Below are positions 51,250-60,796 of a stretch of 64,000 nt of DNA, piece by piece. This DNA is from Citrobacter sp. On2M (GTDB lineage: Bacteria > Pseudomonadota > Gammaproteobacteria > Enterobacterales > Enterobacteriaceae): positions 1 through 64,000 of the forward strand of contig NZ_WPCV01000005.1 in NCBI RefSeq assembly GCF_018035235.1, in the 5' to 3' direction. The position numbers and the translations under genes were made by a program. Under the pieces are notes generated by a model. That model ran no database searches, was not told the DNA's origin, and was given only the letters and a program-made list of their open reading frames with translations. The number at the start of each line of letters is the position of its first letter. Within the stretch, counting starts at the first letter, position 1.

Positions 51250-51304
51250 AGCAAGAGCTAATTTATAGAAGCGGTTGCACCGTTCTATAAAGCTCTTGCT
51301 TTTC
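51250..51304 (+). other. Large interrupted inverted repeat upstream of mobC (candidate oriT or terminator)
   Basis: Outer arms AGCAAGAGCT (51250-51259) and AGCTCTTGCT (51291-51300) and inner arms ATAGAA (51265-51270) and TTCTAT (51283-51288) form a long hairpin with loop GCGGTTGCACCG, followed by TTTTC. It lies 146 nt upstream of mobC. Origins of transfer usually contain such repeats next to mob genes, but a terminator for the preceding gene would look similar. Confidence 0.5.
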
Positions 51305-51445
51305 TTGCTTCCTTTCAGTCAGACAATAAAAGAAAATCAAAACAATCAAGCCTATAGATTGACAAAAAACTTATTCATTATATAAGTGATATATAAAGCA
51401 TATGGATTATGCTTACCAATTAATACCATATAAAATGGAGTTTAT

Positions 51446-51860
51446 ATGCATAAAATAAATTATACAGATGATATAGATCTATCCAAAACTTCCCGCCGTG
51501 GTAGTTTTAATAAAAGTAAAATATCTTCAGACGCAGTAAGAAGCTATTGTGTCAGTGTCCGATTAAATGTTGAAGAACTGCAACTCCTGAATATAAAGCG
51601 AGGCTCTTATAAAAAAGGAGAGTGGCTTCGTATGGCTTCCCTTCAAAAGTTACCTCCTGTTATTCCAGCGATTAATACTGAGGCCTGGAAAGCATTATCT
51701 GACATATCGCAAAAGCTAAATCGCATTGCGGCCCACATAGATGGTAAGAGCAAAGATAGTCACCTTACTCATACAGAGCTTTTCGCTGTGAAGCGACAAC
51801 TGGAAGAGCTTCGTCACAACTTGTTAAGAACAGATTTTTGGAGTGCCCCTCGTGAAGGGT

Positions 51861-51883
<23 letters not shown>
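51446..51883 (+). CDS. mobC: MobC-like relaxosome accessory protein
   Basis: 145 residues. N-terminal part suggests a ribbon-helix-helix DNA-binding domain (SVRLNVEELQLLNIKRGSYK, about 30-50, basic), C-terminal helix typical of MobC (TELFAVKRQLEELRHNLLR). In mobilisable elements such proteins bind oriT and help the relaxase open the nic site. The reading frame overlaps the relaxase gene by 23-41 nt. Confidence 0.8.
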
Positions 51884-53081
<1,198 letters not shown>

Positions 53082-53305
53082 ACAGCTAGTTGTAAACACC
53101 TTTCGTAACCACACTCTATTCTCTAGTAATAGATTTGTGTTTAGTCAAGAAAATATTGATCGTTATTACAGATCGATAATCTTGTTATGATAGGCGATAC
53201 CTATCAAGTAACAACCATCGATCGGTACAAGCAATTTTACTAAAGCGAGTCGGTCATCGAGAATCTCTGTAAACGCACCATTTAATCTTCCACCCTGGGG
53301 TTGAT

Positions 53306-53578
53306 ATGAAAGACGAAACAATAAAGTGCCCGTTCTGCTTTACACAAAGTCCTCATGGTGTACGGATTTGCAAAGGCTGCCATGCAAAGGTCGCTTACGG
53401 TGAAAGCCCGCTCAGTGTGGCATTTCTGTTTCAATTCGTGGCATTTGGTCTCGCGTGGTTAGCATTTTCGTGGACCGACAGCACTCTTGTATCAGCCATT
53501 ACGTTTTTCGTAAGCATCATTATTCTTATCTATAAAATTAAAAAAGCGTATGCAGACAGAGTTGTTTTTATACGGTGA
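53306..53578 (+). CDS. Small zinc-ribbon membrane protein
   Basis: 90 residues: two CxxC knuckles (CPFC at 9-12, CKGC at 23-26) forming a probable zinc ribbon, then two hydrophobic segments (about 38-55 and 60-76). GGGGT is the ribosome-binding site. Function unknown. First of three small same-strand genes following the relaxase. Confidence 0.7.
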   Translation: MKDETIKCPFCFTQSPHGVRICKGCHAKVAYGESPLSVAFLFQFVAFGLAWLAFSWTDSTLVSAITFFVSIIILIYKIKKAYADRVVFIR

Positions 53579-53619
53579 AATTAATTTCACACAACCGCAA
53601 ACCTAAAATGAGAAAGTAA

Positions 53620-54006
53620 ATGAACCGATTTATAACGTCCTCTTTTTTTATTATTGTCTTCCTGCTTTCTGGCTGTTCAACATCAGGCAACCAGAACCTT
53701 AAAAACGAAACACCTCAAAGTCTCCAGTCAAAGATCATTAAAAACAAAACAACTAAGACGGAATTACTCACTAAATTAGGTGAGCCTGACACCAGAACGA
53801 CTCTTGACGATGGCAACGAGCAATGGAGATATTTCATGTATAACAATCAGTTCAATGCCTCGACTTTTATCCCTGTCGTCGGTTTGCTAACTGGCGGCTC
53901 CCAGACTCAGTCTAAAACTCTCGAAATAGACTTCAATGGAGAAACCGTAAGCAAGTGGACATTCTCTACTGATAATAACAATACAAAATCTGGCATTCTT
54001 AATTAA
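53620..54006 (+). CDS. SmpA/OmlA-like small lipoprotein
   Basis: 128 residues, lipobox LLSGC (Cys19). The mature part has the pattern of the SmpA/OmlA (BamE-like) fold: TKTELLTKLGEPDTR followed by EQWRYFMYNN and a terminal strand containing LEIDFNGETVSKW. It is a mobile-element relative of the chromosomal bamE in this window, function unknown. It is 41 nt after the previous gene and 19 nt before the next. Confidence 0.75.
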   Translation: MNRFITSSFFIIVFLLSGCSTSGNQNLKNETPQSLQSKIIKNKTTKTELLTKLGEPDTRTTLDDGNEQWRYFMYNNQFNASTFIPVVGLLTGGSQTQSKTLEIDFNGETVSKWTFSTDNNNTKSGILN

Positions 54007-54025
54007 TCGTTTCTTGGACAAGAAA

Positions 54026-54340
54026 ATGAAAACATACTCAATTCTCGCAGTTATCCTTTCTACTTTTCTATTAACAGCCTGTAATTCCGAACCTTCTGAA
54101 AAAGACATATACAATGCTTTCAAAAGTGTTGTAGATAGATCAAATGCAAGTATGAAAGCTCTGAACTCAAGTATTCCCGAAAAAGATCTTTTAAGAATAG
54201 ATTATGTTAAGAAACTAAGTTGCACAGAAGAAGCAAACAATGTTTATAACTGCATTGTCGATGCCTCGATTAGCAATATGAAACAGACAAAGCCTGTTAA
54301 GCTTGTGAAAGCTGATGGTGTCTGGAAAGAAGTTCAGTAG
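54026..54340 (+). CDS. Small lipoprotein, unknown function
   Basis: 104 residues with lipobox LLTAC (Cys19) and two further Cys (LSCTEE, YNCIVD) likely in a disulfide. ATG at 54026 chosen over an in-frame TTG at 54014. Probably exported with its neighbour; such lipoproteins sometimes accompany conjugation or exclusion functions, but nothing specific is visible. A hairpin around 54365-54390 with T6 follows. Confidence 0.7.
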   Translation: MKTYSILAVILSTFLLTACNSEPSEKDIYNAFKSVVDRSNASMKALNSSIPEKDLLRIDYVKKLSCTEEANNVYNCIVDASISNMKQTKPVKLVKADGVWKEVQ

Positions 54341-54393
54341 TATTCTGAATCAAGAAGTCTCTTTTAGCCCCTGCATAGGGGCTTTTTTATTGC

Positions 54394-54819
54394 CTATAAC
54401 CTGACGGTTCTCACGCGAACTTCATGGGTTAACTCTCCCTCAATTACTTTCATTTCATATTGTGCTTTAAAAGTATTATAAATATCTTCTGCCTGGTTCT
54501 GGTTATTATCAATGTAATTAACAAGGGAGTTTAGCTCTCTGATAACAGCTTCCTTATTGTTTAATCGCTGTAACAAAGTACTTGTAAGACATTTGTATAC
54601 AGAACTAAACATTGTCATAATATTATCAATATTACGATTAGATTTGGAATAAATCCTTTTAGGGTAGAAATATTTTAAATGGTATCCCACAAAAATTAGG
54701 TAAAGTTGATATGAGAAACTTTTATCTGCGGGCTGGTATCTTTTTGAAATATACTTATCGACGATAATGATAAGTTGCTCTTCCAGGGTAAACTCTGGAT
54801 AAATAATGTTCTTGTCCAT
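54394..54819 (-). CDS. Unknown protein downstream of the ginABCD-like operon
   Basis: 141 residues, helical, with the block EEQLIIIVDKYISKRY near the N-terminus. No recognised family. ATG at 54819 is preceded by AAGGA; an ATG at 54828 is also in frame. It has the same orientation as the recombinase operon, 96 nt beyond its last gene. A CAATAGGTGTAACCTATC inverted repeat lies in that gap. Confidence 0.6.
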   Translation of the reverse strand: MDKNIIYPEFTLEEQLIIIVDKYISKRYQPADKSFSYQLYLIFVGYHLKYFYPKRIYSKSNRNIDNIMTMFSSVYKCLTSTLLQRLNNKEAVIRELNSLVNYIDNNQNQAEDIYNTFKAQYEMKVIEGELTHEVRVRTVRL

Positions 54820-54915
54820 AAAATGCATCCTTGCATTAGTAAAATAGTCTTCCTGACCATATATTTATATTTATCGCATTTATTTAACTTGTCAATAGGT
54901 GTAACCTATCAATTG

Positions 54916-55302
54916 TTATTTTTTATTAAACGGTCTATTCAATTGTTCCATAGAAAGGCCATGTCTATAAGCATTATACTGCCAATAGCTAAATTGCTCT
55001 TTGTATCTATTGTTCTGTTTTTTCAACATTTCGTTTTCGGCTTTAAGGTTTATTATTTGTTGTGCCGCAATAGTTAAGTTAGCTGGTTTCTTTAGACCAG
55101 ATTTTTTCAAATTGGACAAATTTTTCTTTGTTCTATATGCTTCAACAACTTCATCATGCGCACTTAAAGATTGCCTTGTGATAGTTCTGTTTAGATTCTT
55201 ATAAACTGATTCACATAAATCACTCCATGTGATTTTACCATCCCAAGTCAGTATAATGTGTTTAATTGCCTTTATTTCACTCCTGTTCAAATGTTTTGCC
55301 AT
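54916..55302 (-). CDS. ginD: GinD-like small helper protein
   Basis: 128 residues with a basic N-terminal half (a possible helix-turn-helix around ITWSDLCESVYKNLNRTITR) and a coiled coil at about 75-105 (QQIINLKAENEMLKKQNNRY). Size and position, last after three tyrosine recombinases and 14 nt from ginC, match GinD of GInt islands and resemble TnpC of Tn554. In GInts all four gin genes are needed for recombination. GGAG lies ahead of the ATG. Confidence 0.75.
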   Translation of the reverse strand: MAKHLNRSEIKAIKHIILTWDGKITWSDLCESVYKNLNRTITRQSLSAHDEVVEAYRTKKNLSNLKKSGLKKPANLTIAAQQIINLKAENEMLKKQNNRYKEQFSYWQYNAYRHGLSMEQLNRPFNKK

Positions 55303-55316
55303 AAGTATCTCCTGTT

Positions 55317-57191
55317 TTAATTATTCAAAAGCTTATTAATTCTTTCCAAATTTTTTTCATGGTGTTGCAACCATTTGTCTGCACCATAATCACCATTTTC
55401 ATAAGCGATCTGAGTTATTCTCTTTAATTGCATTACTTTTTTTCGGATAGATTCCAGTCGAATTCTACCTATTGATTTCATGTTCAGTGTTTCATTATCA
55501 CACTCAACAAACTGATTAATTTTTGCACAAGGCTTAACTAAATAATCATGTACACAGTAACCAAATTCTGTTAAGTGTATTGCACCTTGTTTAAGGTTAT
55601 TAAAATCAATTGTCAATTCATTTGTGGGTATTGAGTCCCTTTGACAATAATTATTCCTATTCAATTTAATAGCTTTGATTTTATCTAACATATCTTCTTC
55701 CGATACGTGATTATAAACTCTGTTCTGATTCACATTGACACGACCAGACCATTTAGCAATATCCAGTTCAGACATTTCACCATAATGAGCTATTGTGTTT
55801 AAAAGGTGCCGTGGTTGGTGTGACCGGATAAGTAGTGGCTTACCTTCAATATCATAATATCCGTATCGGGCGAAAATATTTTTAAATCCAGACTCATTAC
55901 GCATTTTATTTTGTATATCATTAAAAAAGAATCCTTTGGTAGGTTTGTATAATGAATAGATATCACTCATTTGGGATAAAGAAAATTGGCGAGGATTCAA
56001 TAAACATAATGCATTACTAAATCTTATAGATTTTTCTTTATCATACCAAGGAAAGTCTCTGCTAAAACCAGAGCTAATCATTTCCCATAGCTCACTCAAT
56101 GAATAGTTATAATCATTGGAGTTTAAGAAACTTTTCCCACCATCCAAACTCGTTCTTTTAATTTTTAGAACGCATGATTTATGATCATGTAAAGGGTAGC
56201 CAAGTGCATGACAAACCTGTAAAACTGTCAACTTTAATTTTTCATCAACTTTTGGGCAAAGTTCATGTCGGTAAAATTTATCAGGGTATTTTTCGCACCA
56301 TTGAGCAAATGCCCTTGCATTTTGTGATAAGGAAAGCAATCTTCTAATCGCTTTCTTCGCAACTGGTATCATAACCTGTGGAATCCACTTGATATTAGGG
56401 CCATACCCCTTAACCGAATAGAATCTTAGACCATATCTTTCGATACCCTTCTCATCTTTTTGTGTAATCTCACAATCAGCAGGTAAGGCTAAAATCTCAG
56501 AAATTCTGCTCGGACAACAAAGCAGGAGTGCAAATACTGCACTGGTGAATTTATCCCTTGGACTCAGTAGCTCATCATTTTTAGAAAAAATATCAGCAAT
56601 CGCAAGTAATGCTGTTTCATCTGGTAACTTATCGTTTCTGTGATAGTCCTCAATCTCAGGAAGATAGTTGTTTTTGACCTTCTGCTTCACATGGTTTTTC
56701 CAGGATATGTATCCTGATTTTACAAGGTTATGTTCACATATAAACTTTGATAATTTTTCAAGCTGTATCCCACATTGAGCAAGAACATTACCTTCAAAAT
56801 ATCTACTTCCGATCTGCATTGCCTCATCAAAAACAACGGCTGTAACATTATAAATGAGACCACTATTCAGAACCTGCAAAAGAGCCTGTTCGAGACATCT
56901 CAAAGCCATCATTATGGCCCCATAATTTTTCAAGGGTTTCAATGAGTGCTGATATCTAATATATGCTTTGGCAAAATCGAGGAAATCTTCATGCATTGCA
57001 TCTTTGGAGTTAAATACTTTATGTCCAACCCCTATCTTTCTAAAGGTTACATACCCTTTCCAAACATATTGTTCCCAATCCTGAGTTTGGGTTAGCCCAG
57101 ATAGTTGATAGCGACAAAATTTTATGAATTCATTATAATTGTTTTCTGCCGTAAGTTGTTTTTTAGACTTAAATAAAATAATATTGTTCAT
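55317..57191 (-). CDS. ginC: GinC-like tyrosine recombinase
   Basis: 624 residues. The catalytic domain shows Arg in CCPSRISEIL (about 222), the HQPRH box (about 490) and nucleophile Tyr in NQNRVYNHV (about 520). A Cys-containing tail follows (YCVHDYLVKPCAK). The size suits GinC/TnpB of the ginABCD and Tn554 families. Its start ATG overlaps the ginB TGA (57188-57191), so translation is coupled. Confidence 0.85.
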   Translation of the reverse strand: MNNIILFKSKKQLTAENNYNEFIKFCRYQLSGLTQTQDWEQYVWKGYVTFRKIGVGHKVFNSKDAMHEDFLDFAKAYIRYQHSLKPLKNYGAIMMALRCLEQALLQVLNSGLIYNVTAVVFDEAMQIGSRYFEGNVLAQCGIQLEKLSKFICEHNLVKSGYISWKNHVKQKVKNNYLPEIEDYHRNDKLPDETALLAIADIFSKNDELLSPRDKFTSAVFALLLCCPSRISEILALPADCEITQKDEKGIERYGLRFYSVKGYGPNIKWIPQVMIPVAKKAIRRLLSLSQNARAFAQWCEKYPDKFYRHELCPKVDEKLKLTVLQVCHALGYPLHDHKSCVLKIKRTSLDGGKSFLNSNDYNYSLSELWEMISSGFSRDFPWYDKEKSIRFSNALCLLNPRQFSLSQMSDIYSLYKPTKGFFFNDIQNKMRNESGFKNIFARYGYYDIEGKPLLIRSHQPRHLLNTIAHYGEMSELDIAKWSGRVNVNQNRVYNHVSEEDMLDKIKAIKLNRNNYCQRDSIPTNELTIDFNNLKQGAIHLTEFGYCVHDYLVKPCAKINQFVECDNETLNMKSIGRIRLESIRKKVMQLKRITQIAYENGDYGADKWLQHHEKNLERINKLLNN

Positions 57192-58498
57192 TGGGCATTT
57201 ACCTCATCAATATCAACTGGCATAAAGAAAGCACATTTATCACAAGGAAAACTTACATTTAAATTCTGACTTTCGCATTTTCTCGAAGAGCAAAATTTGA
57301 AATGTTTTTTCTCTTTAGACTTTATTCCATTCATAAAAATATCAGCGACAAATGACAATTGTTCTGAAACAGCGGAATCAATCCTTTCAACACTCCCAGC
57401 AAGATTTTTAATATAAATACCAGTACTTGAAGTAGAAGAATGATCCAATAATTCAGCTATAGTATTGGCATTATGTCCCTCCCTAGCCAGCATAGTTGCT
57501 ATCGTATAGCGAAGCCTGCGAGGAGTAGCATTGAGTAGAGAACCTGTACGATTTGAAATTAAGTTCTCAGTAATAACAATATTCTTTAATGCTGTCTTAG
57601 CAATTGTTGGTTTTGCAAATATTTTATTAGACTCAAGGAAATCAGAATCTATTATGGCTAAATCAAGCAGTTTTTCCTCGTTCAAGAAAACTGGAACCTT
57701 TCCTTTGGTATAATCATCAAGAGTTTTACCAAGGGTTTGCTCAACAAACCTCACGGATTGATTAGCTTGCAGTTGAACAATTGATGCAACTTCTGAGATC
57801 ATTGCCAGTTCTCGATATTGTAGTTGTTTACCTCGTTGTTTAACTCGTGGTACTGAAATTAAATATTCTACTTTACCATTATCTAAGTTCTTTTGAAGAA
57901 GGTCTTTATATTTCAACATAACTAACTGCTGAGGTCTTCTGCCTGTCAGACTCACTAACAGCGATATTGCATAATCTGACAGTGACAGTACACCTATTCT
58001 ATATGCATGATTCATAGCCTTGATCAGGGAAGTATGTTCCTCTTTAGTTAGTGGGCCCCCTGTTGGATCATCTTGTAACACAGACTGACCAGCTTTTTTT
58101 ATTTTTAGGTCCAAATGCTTTAACAGTTCTACTGCACTTTCATCTATTCCAGGATATCCAAACTCAAACCATTTAATCAAAAATGGTCGTAAAACACGAA
58201 ACGATGCAGGGGATTTTGATAATTGCTTATTTTGATATTCAATTAGAACCTTATCATCTATATGAGTAGGAGATAGTTTACAGATAAGACTCTCCATATT
58301 TCTAACAATACTTTTCACATACAAATAGCTGTTGCTATTAAAATAATATTGTACTGTATATACAAATCCACAAACCAATTTTTCATTCATAACACATATC
58401 AATTCTCTAATGTTGATTCCATTGTTTTCAATCGAACTGACGATTTTATGTTCATGCAAAGACATTTTATCAGAGTTATATTTAATTAAATTATTCAT
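57188..58498 (-). CDS. ginB: GinB-like tyrosine recombinase
   Basis: 436 residues from the ATG at 58498, which lies inside the end of ginA behind AAAGGAGG; a longer frame to 58558 exists but would overlap ginA extensively. Catalytic features: Arg in TGRRPQQLV (about 190), TPRRLRYT box (about 344) and Tyr in STGIYIKN (about 376). The C-terminus has a Cys cluster (CSSRKC and CDKC) that could bind zinc. Confidence 0.83.
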   Translation of the reverse strand: MNNLIKYNSDKMSLHEHKIVSSIENNGINIRELICVMNEKLVCGFVYTVQYYFNSNSYLYVKSIVRNMESLICKLSPTHIDDKVLIEYQNKQLSKSPASFRVLRPFLIKWFEFGYPGIDESAVELLKHLDLKIKKAGQSVLQDDPTGGPLTKEEHTSLIKAMNHAYRIGVLSLSDYAISLLVSLTGRRPQQLVMLKYKDLLQKNLDNGKVEYLISVPRVKQRGKQLQYRELAMISEVASIVQLQANQSVRFVEQTLGKTLDDYTKGKVPVFLNEEKLLDLAIIDSDFLESNKIFAKPTIAKTALKNIVITENLISNRTGSLLNATPRRLRYTIATMLAREGHNANTIAELLDHSSTSSTGIYIKNLAGSVERIDSAVSEQLSFVADIFMNGIKSKEKKHFKFCSSRKCESQNLNVSFPCDKCAFFMPVDIDEVNAQ

Positions 58499-59693
58499 CA
58501 AATCCTCCTTTGAATAGTTGCTCTTGTTGTTCAAGTGCAGTTTTTTTCGATAGCTCAAAAATATGTCTGCGATTATAAATTATTGAAGTATCTGAACCAG
58601 GTCGCCATCCCATGAGATAAGAACGGATTTGCTGTTCTTTTTCATCGGATATATCTTGGGCATTGTCTATTGTTTTTGAGAACTCATAATTCCATGTGTG
58701 TCGTAATTTATGACCTGTTAATCCACTTAGAAGTGAGGATGATTGACGAACAACACTCACTATCTTATGGTATGAGGAAAATGACAGAGGTTGCCCTTGG
58801 GTCTTCCCTTCCTTATAGGTAATAAACAGAAAATCATGCTTATTAGCATTTTTAACTTTCCTACGATCATTCAAAATATAATCTGAAATTTCATATATAA
58901 GTTTTGTGTCAGCAATTAATTTTCTCTCACACGTCTTCACTAATGGCTGATAAACTCGTGGATCTGTTTTATCATTTGCTCTCCTTCTTATTGCGATTGT
59001 TGATTCTGCAAAATCAATATCGCCAATACGCAGATTCAAAAGTTCACCTGCTCTCAAACCAAAGCAATGTAATAGAAGGAATATTAGATTGTTTCTTTGT
59101 TGCACTTTTTCCGTAAACGGGTTCAAGTTACTCCCTGGCGAAAGTATGCTGAACAAAGAATCTAGTTGTGCTTTGTCTAAGCTTTTTTCGATTTCCATAT
59201 TATATTTATCATTATTCCTTGGTTTCTTTCTTTTTATGTTATTAATGAAAGCCATTACTTCCCTGAGAGTATTTTTCTGCCCTGCATGTGAAAGAAGTAT
59301 TTTGCACAACCATTCAAGATAGTTAGCGACTGTTGTAATGCGAAAATACTTAGTTGGTTTTTTGACATTTGAAACCCTAAAATTACCATCCCCCCCATCT
59401 CGGAAATTTAATGAAGTGAATTCAATCAAATCCTCAATTTCATGAGGAGCGAGAAACAGCTTCTTCTGGATTCTTTCATCAATATTGATATTTTTTCTCA
59501 TAAAGAATCGATATAACAATGAAATGCTACCGGCAATAACCTTCATTGTTGATATAGACTCTGACCGATTCCTGACTTGTGTTGTTATATACAAGTTTGG
59601 ATAATACAATGGCTCACCAGTATCTTTATTTACGACATGACAATATCTCTCACCATTTTCGAGCATAAAAGAATCCACACAAATACTGCACAT
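58491..59693 (-). CDS. ginA: GinA-like tyrosine recombinase
   Basis: 400 residues. N-terminal SAM-like region (about 30-130), catalytic domain with Arg in GLRAGELL (about 217), GHKLRHTW box (about 328) and nucleophile Tyr in SIIYNRRH (about 375). AGGAGG precedes the ATG. First gene of the four-gene operon. With ginB, ginC and ginD it fits the GInt gene order and relative sizes. The operon is not adjacent to the visible ssrA ends, so a nested island is likely. Confidence 0.85.
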   Translation of the reverse strand: MCSICVDSFMLENGERYCHVVNKDTGEPLYYPNLYITTQVRNRSESISTMKVIAGSISLLYRFFMRKNINIDERIQKKLFLAPHEIEDLIEFTSLNFRDGGDGNFRVSNVKKPTKYFRITTVANYLEWLCKILLSHAGQKNTLREVMAFINNIKRKKPRNNDKYNMEIEKSLDKAQLDSLFSILSPGSNLNPFTEKVQQRNNLIFLLLHCFGLRAGELLNLRIGDIDFAESTIAIRRRANDKTDPRVYQPLVKTCERKLIADTKLIYEISDYILNDRRKVKNANKHDFLFITYKEGKTQGQPLSFSSYHKIVSVVRQSSSLLSGLTGHKLRHTWNYEFSKTIDNAQDISDEKEQQIRSYLMGWRPGSDTSIIYNRRHIFELSKKTALEQQEQLFKGGFDE

Positions 59694-59802
59694 ATTTTCC
59701 TCCTAAACTTTACAAAAAGTATAATTCCAATATATTAATAATAAGCATTTCGTAGATTTACAAATTTATTTGGACCGATTAAGATATTTATTTAAATTAA
59801 AA

Positions 59803-59893
59803 CAGTGAGATAGACGATTATTCTTGTCAAATTATCATCTGGTAGATCTAGTTATGATTATGTACACCTAATACTTCGAAAACCATCTCACTG
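59803..59893. other. Inverted repeat upstream of ginA
   Basis: CAGTGAGAT (59803-59811) and ATCTCACTG (59885-59893) flank 73 bp of A/T-rich sequence in the 282-bp gap before ginA. It may be a regulatory site or part of a recombination site; there is no other gene in 59694-59975. Confidence 0.4.
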
Positions 59894-59975
59894 CCTTGCT
59901 AATAAACGGCAACCAAAATAATGTAAATCATTTTGTAAGGTTTTAAGCAAAAATATGGTGCCAAACTTTACATTT

Positions 59976-60290
59976 TTACAAAAGAGTTTTCAGCCCAATC
60001 TGGTATTGAATTATTCGCTTTGAAAGATTTCTCATTTCAACGGGACATTTAATTAGCGAGAACCATGTCTCGTAAACATAAAACTGCTCGAAAATATTAA
60101 GCTCAGAGATCGAGTCTAAGGGCTCTCTCAAGTTTCCTACAAGGTACTGACTGAGCCAGTAAATGATTTCTTTATTAAATTCGTTATTGGGTAAATCATA
60201 AATTGCTCCGGGTTCGAAGATCTTGTAAAAAAGATCATCGCCTAAATTGCACATATGGTTTTCTTCACTCACAAATTCTTCAATATTCAT
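59976..60290 (-). CDS. Unknown small protein beside the AlpA-like gene
   Basis: 104 residues, acidic, helical; no recognised family. Ribosome-binding site GGAGAG at the appropriate distance. It follows the AlpA-like gene by 21 nt in the same direction, so the two are probably co-transcribed. Confidence 0.65.
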   Translation of the reverse strand: MNIEEFVSEENHMCNLGDDLFYKIFEPGAIYDLPNNEFNKEIIYWLSQYLVGNLREPLDSISELNIFEQFYVYETWFSLIKCPVEMRNLSKRIIQYQIGLKTLL

Positions 60291-60311
60291 AAAAATCTCT
60301 CCGAGGTTTAA

Positions 60312-60518
60312 TTAAGCAACTTTAATTCTGCTTGTTTCGATAACTGATTGAATCCACTCGTCAACTTCACTCTCGACAAAAGCAACAGCACGAACTCCGA
60401 TCTTCACTGGTGCCGGAAACCGACCTTCACTGATCAGACGATAGATCCAGGCTTTTCCGTAGCCAGTTCTTTCAAGAACTTCTGGTAAGCGTATGAGGCG
60501 GGTTGCTTGATTTTTCAT
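60312..60518 (-). CDS. AlpA-family transcriptional regulator
   Basis: 68 residues with the AlpA/MerR-like winged HTH pattern: RLPEVLERTGYGKAWIYRLI followed by GRFPAPVKIGVRAVAF and VDEWI. In P4-like and CP4-57 elements AlpA activates the integrase or excision functions. AAGGGA ribosome-binding site. Its presence suits the ssrA-type integrative element rather than the ginABCD unit. Confidence 0.88.
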   Translation of the reverse strand: MKNQATRLIRLPEVLERTGYGKAWIYRLISEGRFPAPVKIGVRAVAFVESEVDEWIQSVIETSRIKVA

Positions 60519-60726
60519 TTTGTTTTCCCTTGTCGTTGCGATGGAGTCACTCTACGAATAGTTGGGAAAAGAAAGGAGCGAAGCTCCTGAAACGGAGGTT
60601 CTTCTCTGCTATGCAGGATGGTTTTCTCGGAGTTGGTGCCGTACAAAACAGGGGAACTTGAGAGTAGCTGAAATTCCCCTGTTTTATAGCAAGTGGTAAA
60701 ATGGCCGTTTTAAAGTAAAAATCGCA

Positions 60727-60760
60727 AAAAAAAAGCATCATTTACGATGATGCTTTTGGT
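60727..60760 (-). terminator. Terminator after the DUF6387-like gene
   Basis: AAAAGCATCAT-TTACG-ATGATGCTTTT; on the minus strand the stem is followed by a run of T, 35 nt past the stop codon at 60797. The open frame of 64 codons between this hairpin and alpA is not supported as a gene. Confidence 0.85.
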
Positions 60761-60796
60761 TTTTCATATTAAAAATAGACAGTTATAGATAAGATA

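Noticed and set aside
60547-60741. 64-codon minus-strand open frame between alpA and the DUF6387-like gene
   Set aside because: It begins within the terminator hairpin of the upstream gene and has no ribosome-binding site or recognisable motif.
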